A stretch of 64,000 bases of DNA from Streptomyces malaysiense (GTDB taxonomy: Bacteria; Actinomycetota; Actinomycetes; Streptomycetales; Streptomycetaceae). The stretch is taken from positions 1 through 64,000 of the forward strand of contig NZ_LBDA02000057.1 of assembly GCF_000980885.2 (NCBI RefSeq), written 5' to 3'. The position numbers and the translations under genes are program-made. Under the pieces are notes generated by a model. The model did no database searches. It was given only the letters and a program-made list of their open reading frames with translations, and was not told the origin of the DNA. Of this stretch, positions 16,468 through 24,134 are shown piece after piece. Each line of letters begins with the position of its first letter. The stretch's first letter is position 1.

Positions 16468-18167
16468 GCCCCACCGCCCTTCCTGCCGCCGGTCCGGAAC
16501 ACGGGCACGTCACCTTCCTCGGTGCCGGACCCGGGGATCCGGGACTGCTGACTCTGCGCGCCGTGGAGGCACTGTCGAACGCGGACGTCCTGATCGCCGA
16601 GCCCGAGGTGCTCGACGTGATCCGGACGCACGCCCGGCAGGGCGTCTCCGTCGTGCACACCGACGAGGACCTCTCCACGTCGCCACCGGGCACGCCGCAG
16701 CTCACGGTCGTTGACGGCACGTCAACCACCGCCGCTGCCCCGTCTCCTGCCCGGGATGCCGCTCATCTTGTCATGGAGGCCGCGCGGGGCGGCAGGCGGG
16801 TGGTGCGTGCGGTCTCGGGTGACCCCGGGCTCGACACGGACGCCGCCGAGGAGATGCTGGCCTGCGCCGCCGCCGGGGTGCCCTTCGAGGTCGTACCCGG
16901 CGTCGCGGCCGCGGTCGGTGTCCCGGCGTACGCCGGTGTGCCGCTGCGGGACGCGGACGGCGCGGACGTCCGGTTCGTGGACGCCCGTACCGCCTCCGAC
17001 CGCTGCTGGACCGAGGTCGGCGCCTCCGACGGCACGGTGGTCGTCTCCACGACCCTGGACGCGGTGGCCGCCGCGGCGGGCGAGCTGGTCTCGGCCGGCC
17101 GCAAGCCGGACACCCCGTTGACGGTCACCGTCGCCGGTACGACGACGCGCCAGCGCACCTGGTCCGCGACGCTCGGCACCATCGCGCAGACGCTGAAGCA
17201 GGCGAAGGTGCTGCCCTCGCCGGACGGCGGCCGCCCGGTGATAGCGGTGGTCGGCGAGCGTTCGGCCGCCGCCCGGCGCGACCAGCTGTCGTGGTTCGAG
17301 TCCAAGCCGCTGTTCGGCTGGAAGGTGCTCGTGCCGCGCACGAAGGAGCAGTCGGCGGCACTCTCCGACCAGCTGCGGTCCTACGGCGCGGTGCCGCACG
17401 AGGTCCCGACCATCGCGGTGGAGCCGCCGCGTACGCCCCAGCAGATGGAGCGCGCGGTCAAGGGCCTGGTCACCGGCCGCTACGAGTGGATCGCCTTCAC
17501 ATCGGTCAACGCGGTGAAGGCGGTGCGGGAGAAGTTCGAGGAGTACGGCCTTGACGCTCGGGCTTTTGCGGGTATCAAGGTGGCTGCGGTGGGCGAGCAG
17601 ACGGCTCTCGCGCTGATCGCCTTCGGCGTGAAGCCGGACCTGGTGCCGAGCGGCGAGCAGTCGGCGGCCGGCCTCCTGGAGGACTGGCCCCCCTACGACC
17701 CGGTCTTCGACCCGATCGACCGGGTGTTCCTGCCCCGGGCCGACATCGCCACGGAGACCCTGGTGGCCGGGCTGATCGAGCTGGGCTGGGAGGTCGACGA
17801 CGTCACGGCGTACCGCACCGTGCGCGCCTCGCCCCCGCCGGCCGAGACCCGCGAGGCGATCAAGGGCGGCGGCTTCGACGCGGTCCTGTTCACCTCGTCC
17901 TCCACGGTCCGCAACCTGGTCGGCATCGCGGGCAAGCCGCACAACGTGACGGTGATCGCCTGCATCGGTCCCGCGACGGCGAAGACGGCCGAGGAACACG
18001 GCCTCCGCGTCGATGTCATGGCCCCGGAGCCCTCGGTCGCCAAACTGGCCGAGGCCCTGGCCGACTTCGGCGCGAAGCGCCGCGACGCGGCACTGGAGTC
18101 GGGTGACCCGGTGACCCGGCCGAGCGAACGCCGGCCGGGAGCGCGGCGGCGTCGTTCGACGACCTGA
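16464..18167 (+). CDS. hemD: Fused uroporphyrinogen-III methylase-like / uroporphyrinogen-III synthase
   Basis: A 567-residue two-domain protein with TTG start overlapping the hemC stop. Residues about 10-255 resemble the tetrapyrrole (uroporphyrinogen III) methylase fold: FLGAGPGDPGLLTLRAVEAL, SGDPGLDTDAAEEML and FEVVPGVAAAVGVPAYAGVPL. Residues about 275-550 form the HemD synthase domain (GWKVLVPRTKEQSAALSD; FTSVNAVKAVREKFEEYG; FTSSSTVRNLVG). The HemD part closes hydroxymethylbilane to uroporphyrinogen III; whether the methylase half still makes sirohaem or B12 precursors is unclear. A terminator follows. Confidence 0.94.
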   Translation: MSPTALPAAGPEHGHVTFLGAGPGDPGLLTLRAVEALSNADVLIAEPEVLDVIRTHARQGVSVVHTDEDLSTSPPGTPQLTVVDGTSTTAAAPSPARDAAHLVMEAARGGRRVVRAVSGDPGLDTDAAEEMLACAAAGVPFEVVPGVAAAVGVPAYAGVPLRDADGADVRFVDARTASDRCWTEVGASDGTVVVSTTLDAVAAAAGELVSAGRKPDTPLTVTVAGTTTRQRTWSATLGTIAQTLKQAKVLPSPDGGRPVIAVVGERSAAARRDQLSWFESKPLFGWKVLVPRTKEQSAALSDQLRSYGAVPHEVPTIAVEPPRTPQQMERAVKGLVTGRYEWIAFTSVNAVKAVREKFEEYGLDARAFAGIKVAAVGEQTALALIAFGVKPDLVPSGEQSAAGLLEDWPPYDPVFDPIDRVFLPRADIATETLVAGLIELGWEVDDVTAYRTVRASPPPAETREAIKGGGFDAVLFTSSSTVRNLVGIAGKPHNVTVIACIGPATAKTAEEHGLRVDVMAPEPSVAKLAEALADFGAKRRDAALESGDPVTRPSERRPGARRRRSTT

Positions 18168-18183
18168 CACCGGATCGACGCCT

Positions 18184-18216
18184 GCGTCCCGCACCACAGC
18201 GCATGGTGCGGGACGC
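18184..18216 (+). terminator. Terminator of the rex-hemACD operon
   Basis: A perfect 13-bp stem (GCGTCCCGCACCA, 18184-18196, with 18204-18216), loop CAGCGCA, starting 17 bp after the hemD stop. Confidence 0.85.
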
Positions 18217-18289
18217 TTGGCGTTTCTGGGGCTGTGCGGTTGCCGGAGAAGCGTCCTGCCCCGTCCCCCGGGATCAGTACTCTGGCGCC

Positions 18290-18697
18290 ATGGTCGATGT
18301 GGGGGTGGGCGAGCTGCGTCGCAGCCGCGACAGACTGGAGAAGCAGGCCCAGGCAGCCGAGCGTGCGGGGGAGTTACCGGCGAGCGGGCTGCTGCTGTTT
18401 TATGCGGCCGAGTGCAATCTGAAGGCCGAGCTGCTGCGCAGCGTTCTCCAACGCAATGACACAGCGGGTCTGCCGGGCGATCTGCGCTCGCACGATCTGC
18501 GGCGCCTGGCCAAGGCGCTGAATCTGAAGGACCCTGGGCCCGGCCCTGATCCGCTGAGGTGCCGACGGCACAGGGGCGGCACCTGGATCGAGTGCCGCGA
18601 ACTTCACGAAGCTGGCGTTATGGTGCAGAACTGCGTGCGGTTGATCAGAAAGCGGCACTGGAAGCACTGAAGTCGCTGCTGAACGACGCCAGGAAGG
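18290..18697 (+). pseudogene. HEPN-like protein gene, frameshifted
   Basis: From ATG 18290 the frame encodes a small helical protein (RRSRDRLEKQAQAAERAG, LLLFYAAECNLKAELLRSVL, LRSHDLRRLAKALNL) that looks like HEPN-type proteins accompanying large NTPases. Near 18612 the sensible reading moves by one base: ECRELHEA continues in another frame as WRYGAELRAVDQKAALEAL and KSLLNDARKG. A single missing base explains this. Without the shift the frame runs on to 18670 with an unlike C-terminus. HEPN proteins are often RNases in defence or toxin-antitoxin systems; function here is inference and the copy is probably dead. Confidence 0.5.
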
Positions 18698-19274
18698 GAA
18701 CGTTGTCCCTGTGGGTGGCGGTGAACGCGGGCGCGGTCACCGAACCGTCCAGGCCGATCGCGGACATGGGTTTCGACGAGATCGTCCGTGCGCTGTTGCC
18801 GTTGTGGGGGGGGCGAAGCTGGGCACGGAAGCCTCACGGGAAGCGTGGACCGAGCGATGGGTGCCGGCGGCCCTCGCCGACTTCAAGGAGCAGATCCAGG
18901 CGCGCGACGTCGTGCGTTTCCTGTGTGAGGCGGCCAGGGCCTCAGTGGGTGATGGCCGTTGGTCCGACCGGGTACTGACCCCGGCGGCGATGCGCAGGGC
19001 CCTGGGGGAGTGCAGCCGGGCCAAGGTCGAGGAGATCAACCAAGAGAATCCCCGTCCGGGTAAGCTCCTTCGCCACATGTCGAGTTTCTCGGAGTCGGTG
19101 AAGATGCCGTTCGAGGCGTCCGACGTCGAACTGCGCCCCGACGACGTCGAAGCCCTCGAAGAGTGGGGCGCGCTGGCCAGAGACGCCGATGGCCGCTACC
19201 GGATGCCCGAGATCTATCGGCATGCCCTGGGCTTCCGCACGCAGGGAAGGGCCCGGGTCGTCAGGGGGCTGTGA
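18698..19274 (+). pseudogene. C-terminal remnant of a large NTPase-like partner protein, frameshifted
   Basis: Two reading frames join into one plausible protein end: TLSLWVAVNAGAVTEPSR and MGFDEIVRALLPLWGG in one frame, then AKLGTEASREAWTERWV, FKEQIQARDVVRFLCEAA and ending WGALARDADGRYRMPEIYRH in the other. The switch falls in a run of eight Gs at 18806-18813, so one G appears lost. No start codon, P-loop or N-terminal part is present. The pattern resembles C-termini of large ATPases encoded beside HEPN proteins; that identification is tentative. A perfect terminator follows the TGA. Confidence 0.45.
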
Positions 19275-19282
19275 CCCGTGTG

Positions 19283-19322
19283 GACGGGGCCCGTACGCGC
19301 GAATGGGCGTACGGGCCCCGTC
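19283..19322. terminator. Bidirectional terminator
   Basis: A perfect 16-bp stem (GACGGGGCCCGTACGC, 19283-19298, with 19307-19322), loop GCGAATGG. It lies between the convergent NTPase remnant (+) and the DUF397 gene (-). Confidence 0.88.
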
Positions 19323-19333
19323 GGTTCACCAGG

Positions 19334-19510
19334 TCAGCGCTTCGACGCGTAGGGCAGGAAGCTTGCCCAGGTGGCGGGGGTGAGGGCGAGGCGGGGGCCG
19401 GTGGGGTTCTTGGAGTCGCGGACGAGGATGTGGTCCGGGATGGTGGCCACCTCGACGCAGTCCGGCCCATCAGGCGTGCTGTAGCTGCTCTTTATCCACT
19501 CCAGCTTCAT
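19334..19510 (-). CDS. DUF397 domain protein
   Basis: A 58-residue protein beginning MKLEWIKSSYSTPDGPDCVE and containing LVRDSKNPTGP and a WASFL end, the hallmarks of DUF397. Such proteins are usually encoded right after a DUF5753-type HTH regulator and are linked to development and antibiotic control in Streptomyces (BldB/WhiJ-type systems); in some cases the pair behaves like a toxin-antitoxin. Its ATG overlaps the TGA of the upstream regulator (19507-19510), so translation is coupled. Confidence 0.92.
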   Translation of the reverse strand: MKLEWIKSSYSTPDGPDCVEVATIPDHILVRDSKNPTGPRLALTPATWASFLPYASKR

Positions 19511-20340
19511 GTCTCTCCAAGCACTTTCTCGATGCGGGCCGACGACTCTCGGGGGCTGAGAGCCTGTGCCCGGATGATTCCATAGCGCATCTCCAGGAGC
19601 TGCACCTCTTTCGGGTTGGTGATCACCCGGCTGATGTGCTGCACCTCCAAGTGTCCGACGGTGGTGCCGTCGTTGAGTCTGAGCAGCCTGAACGAGCCGT
19701 CGAGGCCGGCGTTCTCCTCAAGACCCAGCGGAAGCACCTGTAGGTCGACGTGGGGCAACTTGGTAACCTCCAACAGGCGTTCGAGTTGGCGCCGCATGAC
19801 CATCTTGCCCCCAAGGGGCCGACGAAGCGTCGACTCGCACTGCACGAAACTGAAGACAGGCCAGGGCGACGTTTCGCTGATGATCTCCTGTCGGGCCATC
19901 CTGGCGGCGATGCGCTGCTCCAGCTCCTCCGAGGTGAATACCGGCCGACGCGCCTGGAGACCGACCCGGGCGTACTCCTCGGTCTGCAACAACCCGTGCA
20001 CGACGGTGTTGTTGTAGGCGCACAGCTCCGTCGCCTCCGCCTCCAGTTTCTTCAGGTCTCGTACCTTCTTGGGGTACCGGACCTCCTCCAGATCCGTCTT
20101 CATAGCGGAGATCCTGCCCTCGGCCCGCAACGCCTCGTCCGCCGCGTCGAGATACTCGGGGCGGGGGATCCGCCGCCTTCTCTCCACGGAGGAGACGAGT
20201 TCTTCCCCGTACCCGATCAGCGCGCCGAACTCGGCCTGGGTGAGGCCCGCCGCCTCGCGCCACAGCTTCAGCTGCCGGGCGACCGTGCGAATGACGGCCC
20301 CCGCCTCCTCGTCCTCCAGCTCGGCGTCCCAGTCGCTCAT
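19507..20340 (-). CDS. Scr1/WhiJ-like helix-turn-helix regulator (DUF5753)
   Basis: A 277-residue regulator. The N-terminal Xre HTH (residues about 18-75) contains LKLWREAAGLTQAEFGALIG; the C-terminal DUF5753 domain (about 100-270) contains YNNTVVHGLLQTEEYARV, LERLLEVTKLPHVDLQVLPL and LDGSFRLLRLNDGTTVGHLE. ATG 20340 has GGAGGG 8 nt upstream. It is divergent from an ATP-binding protein gene, making the HTH / DUF397 / anti-sigma-like kinase trio seen many times in streptomycetes. Four CGGACAG-type repeats lie in the shared promoter region. The DNA target is unknown. Confidence 0.9.
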   Translation of the reverse strand: MSDWDAELEDEEAGAVIRTVARQLKLWREAAGLTQAEFGALIGYGEELVSSVERRRRIPRPEYLDAADEALRAEGRISAMKTDLEEVRYPKKVRDLKKLEAEATELCAYNNTVVHGLLQTEEYARVGLQARRPVFTSEELEQRIAARMARQEIISETSPWPVFSFVQCESTLRRPLGGKMVMRRQLERLLEVTKLPHVDLQVLPLGLEENAGLDGSFRLLRLNDGTTVGHLEVQHISRVITNPKEVQLLEMRYGIIRAQALSPRESSARIEKVLGET

Positions 20341-20402
20341 GTCCACTGCCCTCCCGCCGCGTCCTCTGCGGCCCAACCGCGAACGTGGGTGCGCGGTCAC
20401 GC

Positions 20403-20439
20403 CGGACAGCCCGGACGGATCCGGACAGCTCACGGACAG
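20403..20439. repeat. Four CGGACAG iterons at helical spacing
   Basis: CGGACAG at 20403-20409, CGGACGG at 20412-20418, CGGACAG at 20422-20428 and 20433-20439. Starts are 9, 10 and 11 bp apart, placing all four on one face of the DNA. They lie between the divergent DUF5753 regulator and the ATP-binding protein gene and may be that regulator's operator. Confidence 0.55.
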
Positions 20440-20500
20440 GCACTGGTCGCACGGGCCACCGATATTCACAGGCTACGCAGGCACGGCCACGCTGCGTGAT

Positions 20501-21025
20501 GTGAATCAGGAATCCCAGCAGACCGCGCCGACGCGAAAGCCGCCGCGCCAGTTCTCCGTACCGCTGTCGGCCACCCGCAGGGGCGCCCGCCTGGCGAGGC
20601 TCCTCGCGGTCGAGCAACTGGAGTCGTGGGGCGTCCCGTCGGACCCGGCTCGGCTGATCGTGGCCGAGCTGGCGGCGAACGCCGTGCTGCACGGCCGGGT
20701 CCCGGGCCGCAGCTTCCGCCTGACCCTGGCGGTGCCGGAGCCGGGCCTCCTGCGCATCGAGGTCACGGACACCCGTGCGGAGTCCCTCCCGGTCCGCGAC
20801 CCCGACGCCTCCGAATCCGGCTACGGCCTGCTCCTGGTCGGCACCTTGTCCACCCGCTGGGGCGTCCGCCAGGGGCCGGTGCCGTGCAAGACGGTGTGGG
20901 CGGAGTGCGTGTTCGCTCCGCCGGTGACCGTCGACGGCCGACCCTGGGCGAACGAGTTCCTCCAAGCGGCGAGTGCGCCTTTCGCCCAGGAGCTCGACCG
21001 TCCCCGGACGCGGCCGACCAGCTGA
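20501..21025 (+). CDS. ATP-binding protein, anti-sigma-factor-like (HATPase_c)
   Basis: A 174-residue GHKL-fold protein resembling the RsbW/SpoIIAB-type kinase group common in streptomycetes. The N box is LIVAELAANAVLHG near residues 55-68, the G1 box is VTDTRAE near residue 89, and the G2-like block is SGYGLLLVGTLSTRWG near 106-121. Start GTG 20501 is chosen because it is the last start before the conserved region; the ribosome binding site is weak. It faces the WhiJ-like regulator, and the pair plus DUF397 forms a standard regulatory trio. The partner sigma or regulator is unknown. Confidence 0.85.
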   Translation: MNQESQQTAPTRKPPRQFSVPLSATRRGARLARLLAVEQLESWGVPSDPARLIVAELAANAVLHGRVPGRSFRLTLAVPEPGLLRIEVTDTRAESLPVRDPDASESGYGLLLVGTLSTRWGVRQGPVPCKTVWAECVFAPPVTVDGRPWANEFLQAASAPFAQELDRPRTRPTS

Positions 21026-21056
21026 TCGACAGCGCATGACGTCCAGCGGATCACCG

Positions 21057-21090
21057 GGTGTGGCGGCGAGTTCCCCGTCGCCGCCACACC
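21057..21090. terminator. Bidirectional terminator
   Basis: A perfect 13-bp stem (GGTGTGGCGGCGA, 21057-21069, with 21078-21090), loop GTTCCCCG, between the convergent ATP-binding and lectin genes. Confidence 0.8.
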
Positions 21091-21146
21091 ACGTGCCCGC
21101 ATACTGGCCCGCTTCGCGCCGTGGGCCTTCGGGTGCTACGCCGCGA

Positions 21147-21857
21147 TCACGGCGTCAGTGTCCATTTCTGGTTGGCCAGCCCGTTGCAGTCCCAGATGCC
21201 CAACCGGGTCCCGTCCTTCGTGTTGAAGCCGAGGTCGTCCAGGCACTTGCCGGTCAGAACGTTCTTCAGCGAGCCGTTGGGCTGCGGAATCCACTGCTCA
21301 CCCGTGGCGCCCGGGACGCACTTGTAGATCTCCGCATGGGTGCCGTTCGCGCTGCGCCCCCACTCCACGTTCAGGCAGTACCCCAAGCCGCGTACCGTGT
21401 GGTCGTCGGCCAGGGTCCACCACTGGGCGGCGGTGCCGTTGCAGTGGTAGAGCTGCACCGCGGTGGAGTTGGACGCCTTGGCGTGCTGGATGTCCACGCA
21501 CTTGCCGCCGTAGCCGACCAAGCGGCCCTGCTTGCCGGCCACGGACAGGGTCACTGTCCTGATCGTCTTGGTCGCGTAGTCCCCGCGGTCGCAGTACACC
21601 ACCGACCTGCCGTTGCCGGTGACGAGGGCGCCGTTGCGCCAGTAGTCGAGCGGCTGGCCGGAGACGACGTGCATGCAGACGGCTCGGGCCTGCCAGGTCG
21701 TACCCTTCGCCACGCCCGTACAGTCGGCGATGGCGAGCGGGCCGTTGTGCGAGGTGACGCAGTTGCCGGGGGCCTCGGCGTGTGCGGTGGCCGGGAGGGC
21801 CAGGGCTCCGGCGAATGCCAGGGCCGGGGTCAGCAGAGCCGCTGTGCGGCGTCTCAT
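21147..21857 (-). CDS. Secreted ricin-type beta-trefoil lectin-like protein
   Basis: A 236-residue protein starting with a clear signal peptide (MRRRTAALLTPALAFAGALA, cut after TAHA). The mature part has two repeat regions; the C-terminal one shows ricin-type marks: YCLNVEWGRSANG, then QWIPQPNGSLKNVLTGKCLD and LGIWDCNGLANQKWTL (QxW). It should be exported by Sec and bind carbohydrate outside the cell. No catalytic domain is attached. ATG 21857 has GGAAGGA upstream; the longer frame starting at 21947 would bury the signal peptide. It lies alone in the accessory segment. Confidence 0.88.
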   Translation of the reverse strand: MRRRTAALLTPALAFAGALALPATAHAEAPGNCVTSHNGPLAIADCTGVAKGTTWQARAVCMHVVSGQPLDYWRNGALVTGNGRSVVYCDRGDYATKTIRTVTLSVAGKQGRLVGYGGKCVDIQHAKASNSTAVQLYHCNGTAAQWWTLADDHTVRGLGYCLNVEWGRSANGTHAEIYKCVPGATGEQWIPQPNGSLKNVLTGKCLDDLGFNTKDGTRLGIWDCNGLANQKWTLTP

Positions 21858-22009
21858 GTGGTGTCCTTCCTGCTGGAACCTGCTCGAAACCATGCGGCCG
21901 GCGCGGCGCGGCTCGGCGTAGCCGGCGTGGACCCATGAGGCACACACACCGCCTCCCCACGATCTTCACGCGGCCTTCGTGCGTGTTCATTCCATGGGTC
22001 GAGGCCTGG

Positions 22010-22225
22010 AGCTGTCATGAGCAGAGCTAAATGCTGGCCGAAAATTCATTCGTTCTGGCCGATGTACCGGCGCCGGACCCGCGTGCGAGCACTGGTGTCC
22101 CGCGCCGGAGATCCGTCGGCGGTGTCGGGCGAGGGATTCGAGGATCTCCTCGGCGGTCTCGTTCGTCATCCGTCAACAGCAGCGGCACCGGCTTCGGACC
22201 ACGACAGGGCGCCGACACCACGCCG
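22010..22225 (-). mobile_element. Possible IS630-type transposase N-terminal remnant
   Basis: On the minus strand, two frames around 22225-22010 read VPLLLTDDERD and then, after a shift, EEILESLARHRR, which together resemble the N-terminus of IS630-family transposases (LLTxxER.. ESLARRR). The rest of the transposase and inverted repeats are missing. This part of the 670-bp stretch 21858-22527 has no intact gene. The match is short and could be coincidental. Confidence 0.3.
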
Positions 22226-22362
22226 ACACCCCGTCAGAAGAACTCATGCGAGCGCAGGACGCTGGTACTGAGGCCGGTCCACCGCGGACCACGGCCGCAT
22301 CGAGTAGTCGTATCGCAGGCTGGTCCTGCCCATGCCCTCGGAAGCGGACGGTGGCGGCGCGG

Positions 22363-22461
22363 TCAGCTCCGGCCGGCGCGCTCCAGTTCGCGGATGACCG
22401 CTCGTTCGTCCCGGCCGAGCAGCGCCTTCTCCAGATGGCTGAAAGTCGGCGAGTGGCGCAT
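22363..22461 (-). other. Coding-like fragment, unidentified
   Basis: A short minus-strand frame from ATG 22461 to TGA 22363 encodes a charged helical stretch (HLEKALLGRDERAVIRELER). It is in the same frame as the upstream TetR gene beyond that gene's stop, so it could be a separate remnant or chance. No family is recognised. Confidence 0.2.
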
Positions 22462-22527
22462 GAGGGCGTCCAGCGCGCCGAGTCTTCGGGGCGGGTCCGC
22501 GTGCCGGGGTGCGTGCTGCCCCGCCCC

Positions 22528-23118
22528 TCAGGGACCCGGCGCCGGTTCGGCCGCTCCGTGGCGGAGGCCGTCGAGGAGCAGGTCGAGGAGGCGGCCGGCC
22601 CGGTCGCGTTGGTCGGGGGCGCTGGTGACCAGTGCGATGCCGGCGAGGCTGAAGCCGACGTCCAGGGGGTCGGTGTCGGGGCGCAGGAGGCCGGCGTCGG
22701 TGCCGGCGCGCAGCAGGGTGCTGATCGCCGTGCCGAGCTTGTCGAGGGTCTCGGCGAAGGGGTCCGCGCCGGTGGCGACCGCGGCCCGCAGGGCGTCCGC
22801 CATGCCGTGCTTGGCGGCCAGGTAGTCGATGAACCTGTCCATCCACAGCCGTAGTGCCCGGTCCGGAGGATTGTCGGCCAGCAGCCCCGCGGCGCTGTCG
22901 CAGACGCGGGCCAGCTCGTTGCGGTAGGCCGCCTCGACCAGCGCCTCGCGGGTGGGGAAATGGCGGTAGAGCGTGGCCGAGCCCACGCCCGCGGCCTTGG
23001 CGATCGTGTCGATCGGAACGTCCGCGCCCTTCTCGGAGAAGGCGCGCACGGCCGCTTCGAGGATGCGCTCCCGGTTGCGGCGGGCGTCGGCGCGCAACAC
23101 GCTCGGCTGGGTGGTCAA
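22528..23118 (-). CDS. TetR-family transcriptional regulator
   Basis: A 196-residue repressor with TTG start (GGGAG 5 nt upstream). The N-terminal HTH (about 12-58) reads RERILEAAVRAFSEKGAD, IDTIAKAAGVGSATLYRHFP; the C-terminal half is an all-helical ligand domain. It is divergent from an SDR gene, and two near-identical 20-bp palindromes lie in the 130-bp gap, so it very likely represses the SDR and itself. The ligand is unknown. Confidence 0.93.
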   Translation of the reverse strand: MTTQPSVLRADARRNRERILEAAVRAFSEKGADVPIDTIAKAAGVGSATLYRHFPTREALVEAAYRNELARVCDSAAGLLADNPPDRALRLWMDRFIDYLAAKHGMADALRAAVATGADPFAETLDKLGTAISTLLRAGTDAGLLRPDTDPLDVGFSLAGIALVTSAPDQRDRAGRLLDLLLDGLRHGAAEPAPGP

Positions 23119-23154
23119 GGCTGCTCCCTTCGGCTGGGACCAGTCTAACTGGAC

Positions 23155-23174
23155 AACCGGGGACTTCCCCGATT
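23155..23174. promoter_or_regulatory. TetR operator copy 1
   Basis: AACCGGGGACTTCCCCGATT, a 20-bp imperfect palindrome (8 of 10 pairs). It is closely related to copy 2 at 23188-23207; the centres are 33 bp apart, about three helix turns. Confidence 0.65.
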
Positions 23175-23187
23175 ACGTTTGAAAGCG

Positions 23188-23207
23188 AACCGGAGAACTC
23201 CCCGGTT
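23188..23207. promoter_or_regulatory. TetR operator copy 2
   Basis: AACCGGAGAACTCCCCGGTT, a 20-bp imperfect palindrome (8 of 10 pairs) on the same helical face as copy 1, between the divergent TetR and SDR genes. Confidence 0.65.
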
Positions 23208-23248
23208 ACGGGTTGCCGCCCGTTTCGCCCCACAGGCAGGAAGACCTC

Positions 23249-24094
23249 ATGACCTCCACGAAGACGGTTCTGATCACCGGCACGTCCTCCGGTATCGGCC
23301 TGGCCGCCGCCGTCGGCGCGGCACAGGCCGGCTGGACGGCCGTCGCCACCATGCGCGACCCGGCCAAGGCCGAGGCGCTGCTCAAGGCGGCCACGGACGC
23401 GGGCGTGGCCGATCGTGTCCGGGTCGAGCGCCTGGACGTGACCGACCCCGCGAGCATCACCGCCTGCCTGGACAAGGTGATGGCCGAACACGGTCGCCTG
23501 GACGCGCTCGTCAACAACGCCGGCGCCGCCCAGGTGGGCACCATCGAGCAGAGCAGCCTCGACGACGTCCGCGCCGCGATGGAGGTCAACTTCTTCGGAG
23601 TGGTGGCCGTGACCCGCGCCGCCCTGCCGCACCTGCGCGCCTCCCGGGGCCGGGTGATCACCGTCACCAGTGTCGGCGGCGCCGTCGGCCAGCCCTTCAA
23701 CGAGGCCTACTGCGCGGCCAAGTTCGCCGTCGAGGGCTTCATGCAGTCCCTCGCCCCGGTCGCCGCCACCGTCGGCGTCGACGTCACCGTGGTCGAACCC
23801 GGCGCCGTCGCCAGCGAGTTCGTCGCCAACCTCGGCCTGGACCTCCCCGCCATGCTCGCCGCGATGGGGCCCTATGCCCCGGCCCTCCAGGCGTACATCG
23901 CCCGCACCCAGGAGTCCTTCGCCGGCGCCCAGACCCCGGCCGAGGCCGCCGCCCCGATCGTGGAGGCCCTGACCGCAGCCCGCCCGCCCTTCCGGGTCCA
24001 GACCTCGCAGTGGGCCCGCGACTTCGTCGCCACCACCCTCGCCGACCTCGACGGCTCCGCCGTCCGGGACCTCACCGCCACCTGGGTCCGCTGA
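23249..24094 (+). CDS. SDR-family NAD(P)-dependent oxidoreductase
   Basis: A 281-residue classical short-chain dehydrogenase. It shows TGTSSGIG near residue 10 (cofactor loop), NNAGAA near residue 88, the catalytic Ser in VTSVGG near 138 and YCAAK near 152-156 (Tyr/Lys). The C-terminal extension after residue 190 is typical of SDRs with substrate-binding caps. Substrate unknown. ATG 23249 has AGGAAG upstream. It is divergent from and probably repressed by the TetR gene. Confidence 0.92.
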   Translation: MTSTKTVLITGTSSGIGLAAAVGAAQAGWTAVATMRDPAKAEALLKAATDAGVADRVRVERLDVTDPASITACLDKVMAEHGRLDALVNNAGAAQVGTIEQSSLDDVRAAMEVNFFGVVAVTRAALPHLRASRGRVITVTSVGGAVGQPFNEAYCAAKFAVEGFMQSLAPVAATVGVDVTVVEPGAVASEFVANLGLDLPAMLAAMGPYAPALQAYIARTQESFAGAQTPAEAAAPIVEALTAARPPFRVQTSQWARDFVATTLADLDGSAVRDLTATWVR

Positions 24095-24134
24095 CCCCTC
24101 GGGCACTCCCGGGCGGTCCGCCCCGGCCCGGGAG

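Noticed and set aside
22244..24106. 620-residue minus-strand frame across TetR and SDR genes
   Set aside because: Shadow frame; composition is Arg/Gly/Ala-rich and real motifs lie in other frames.
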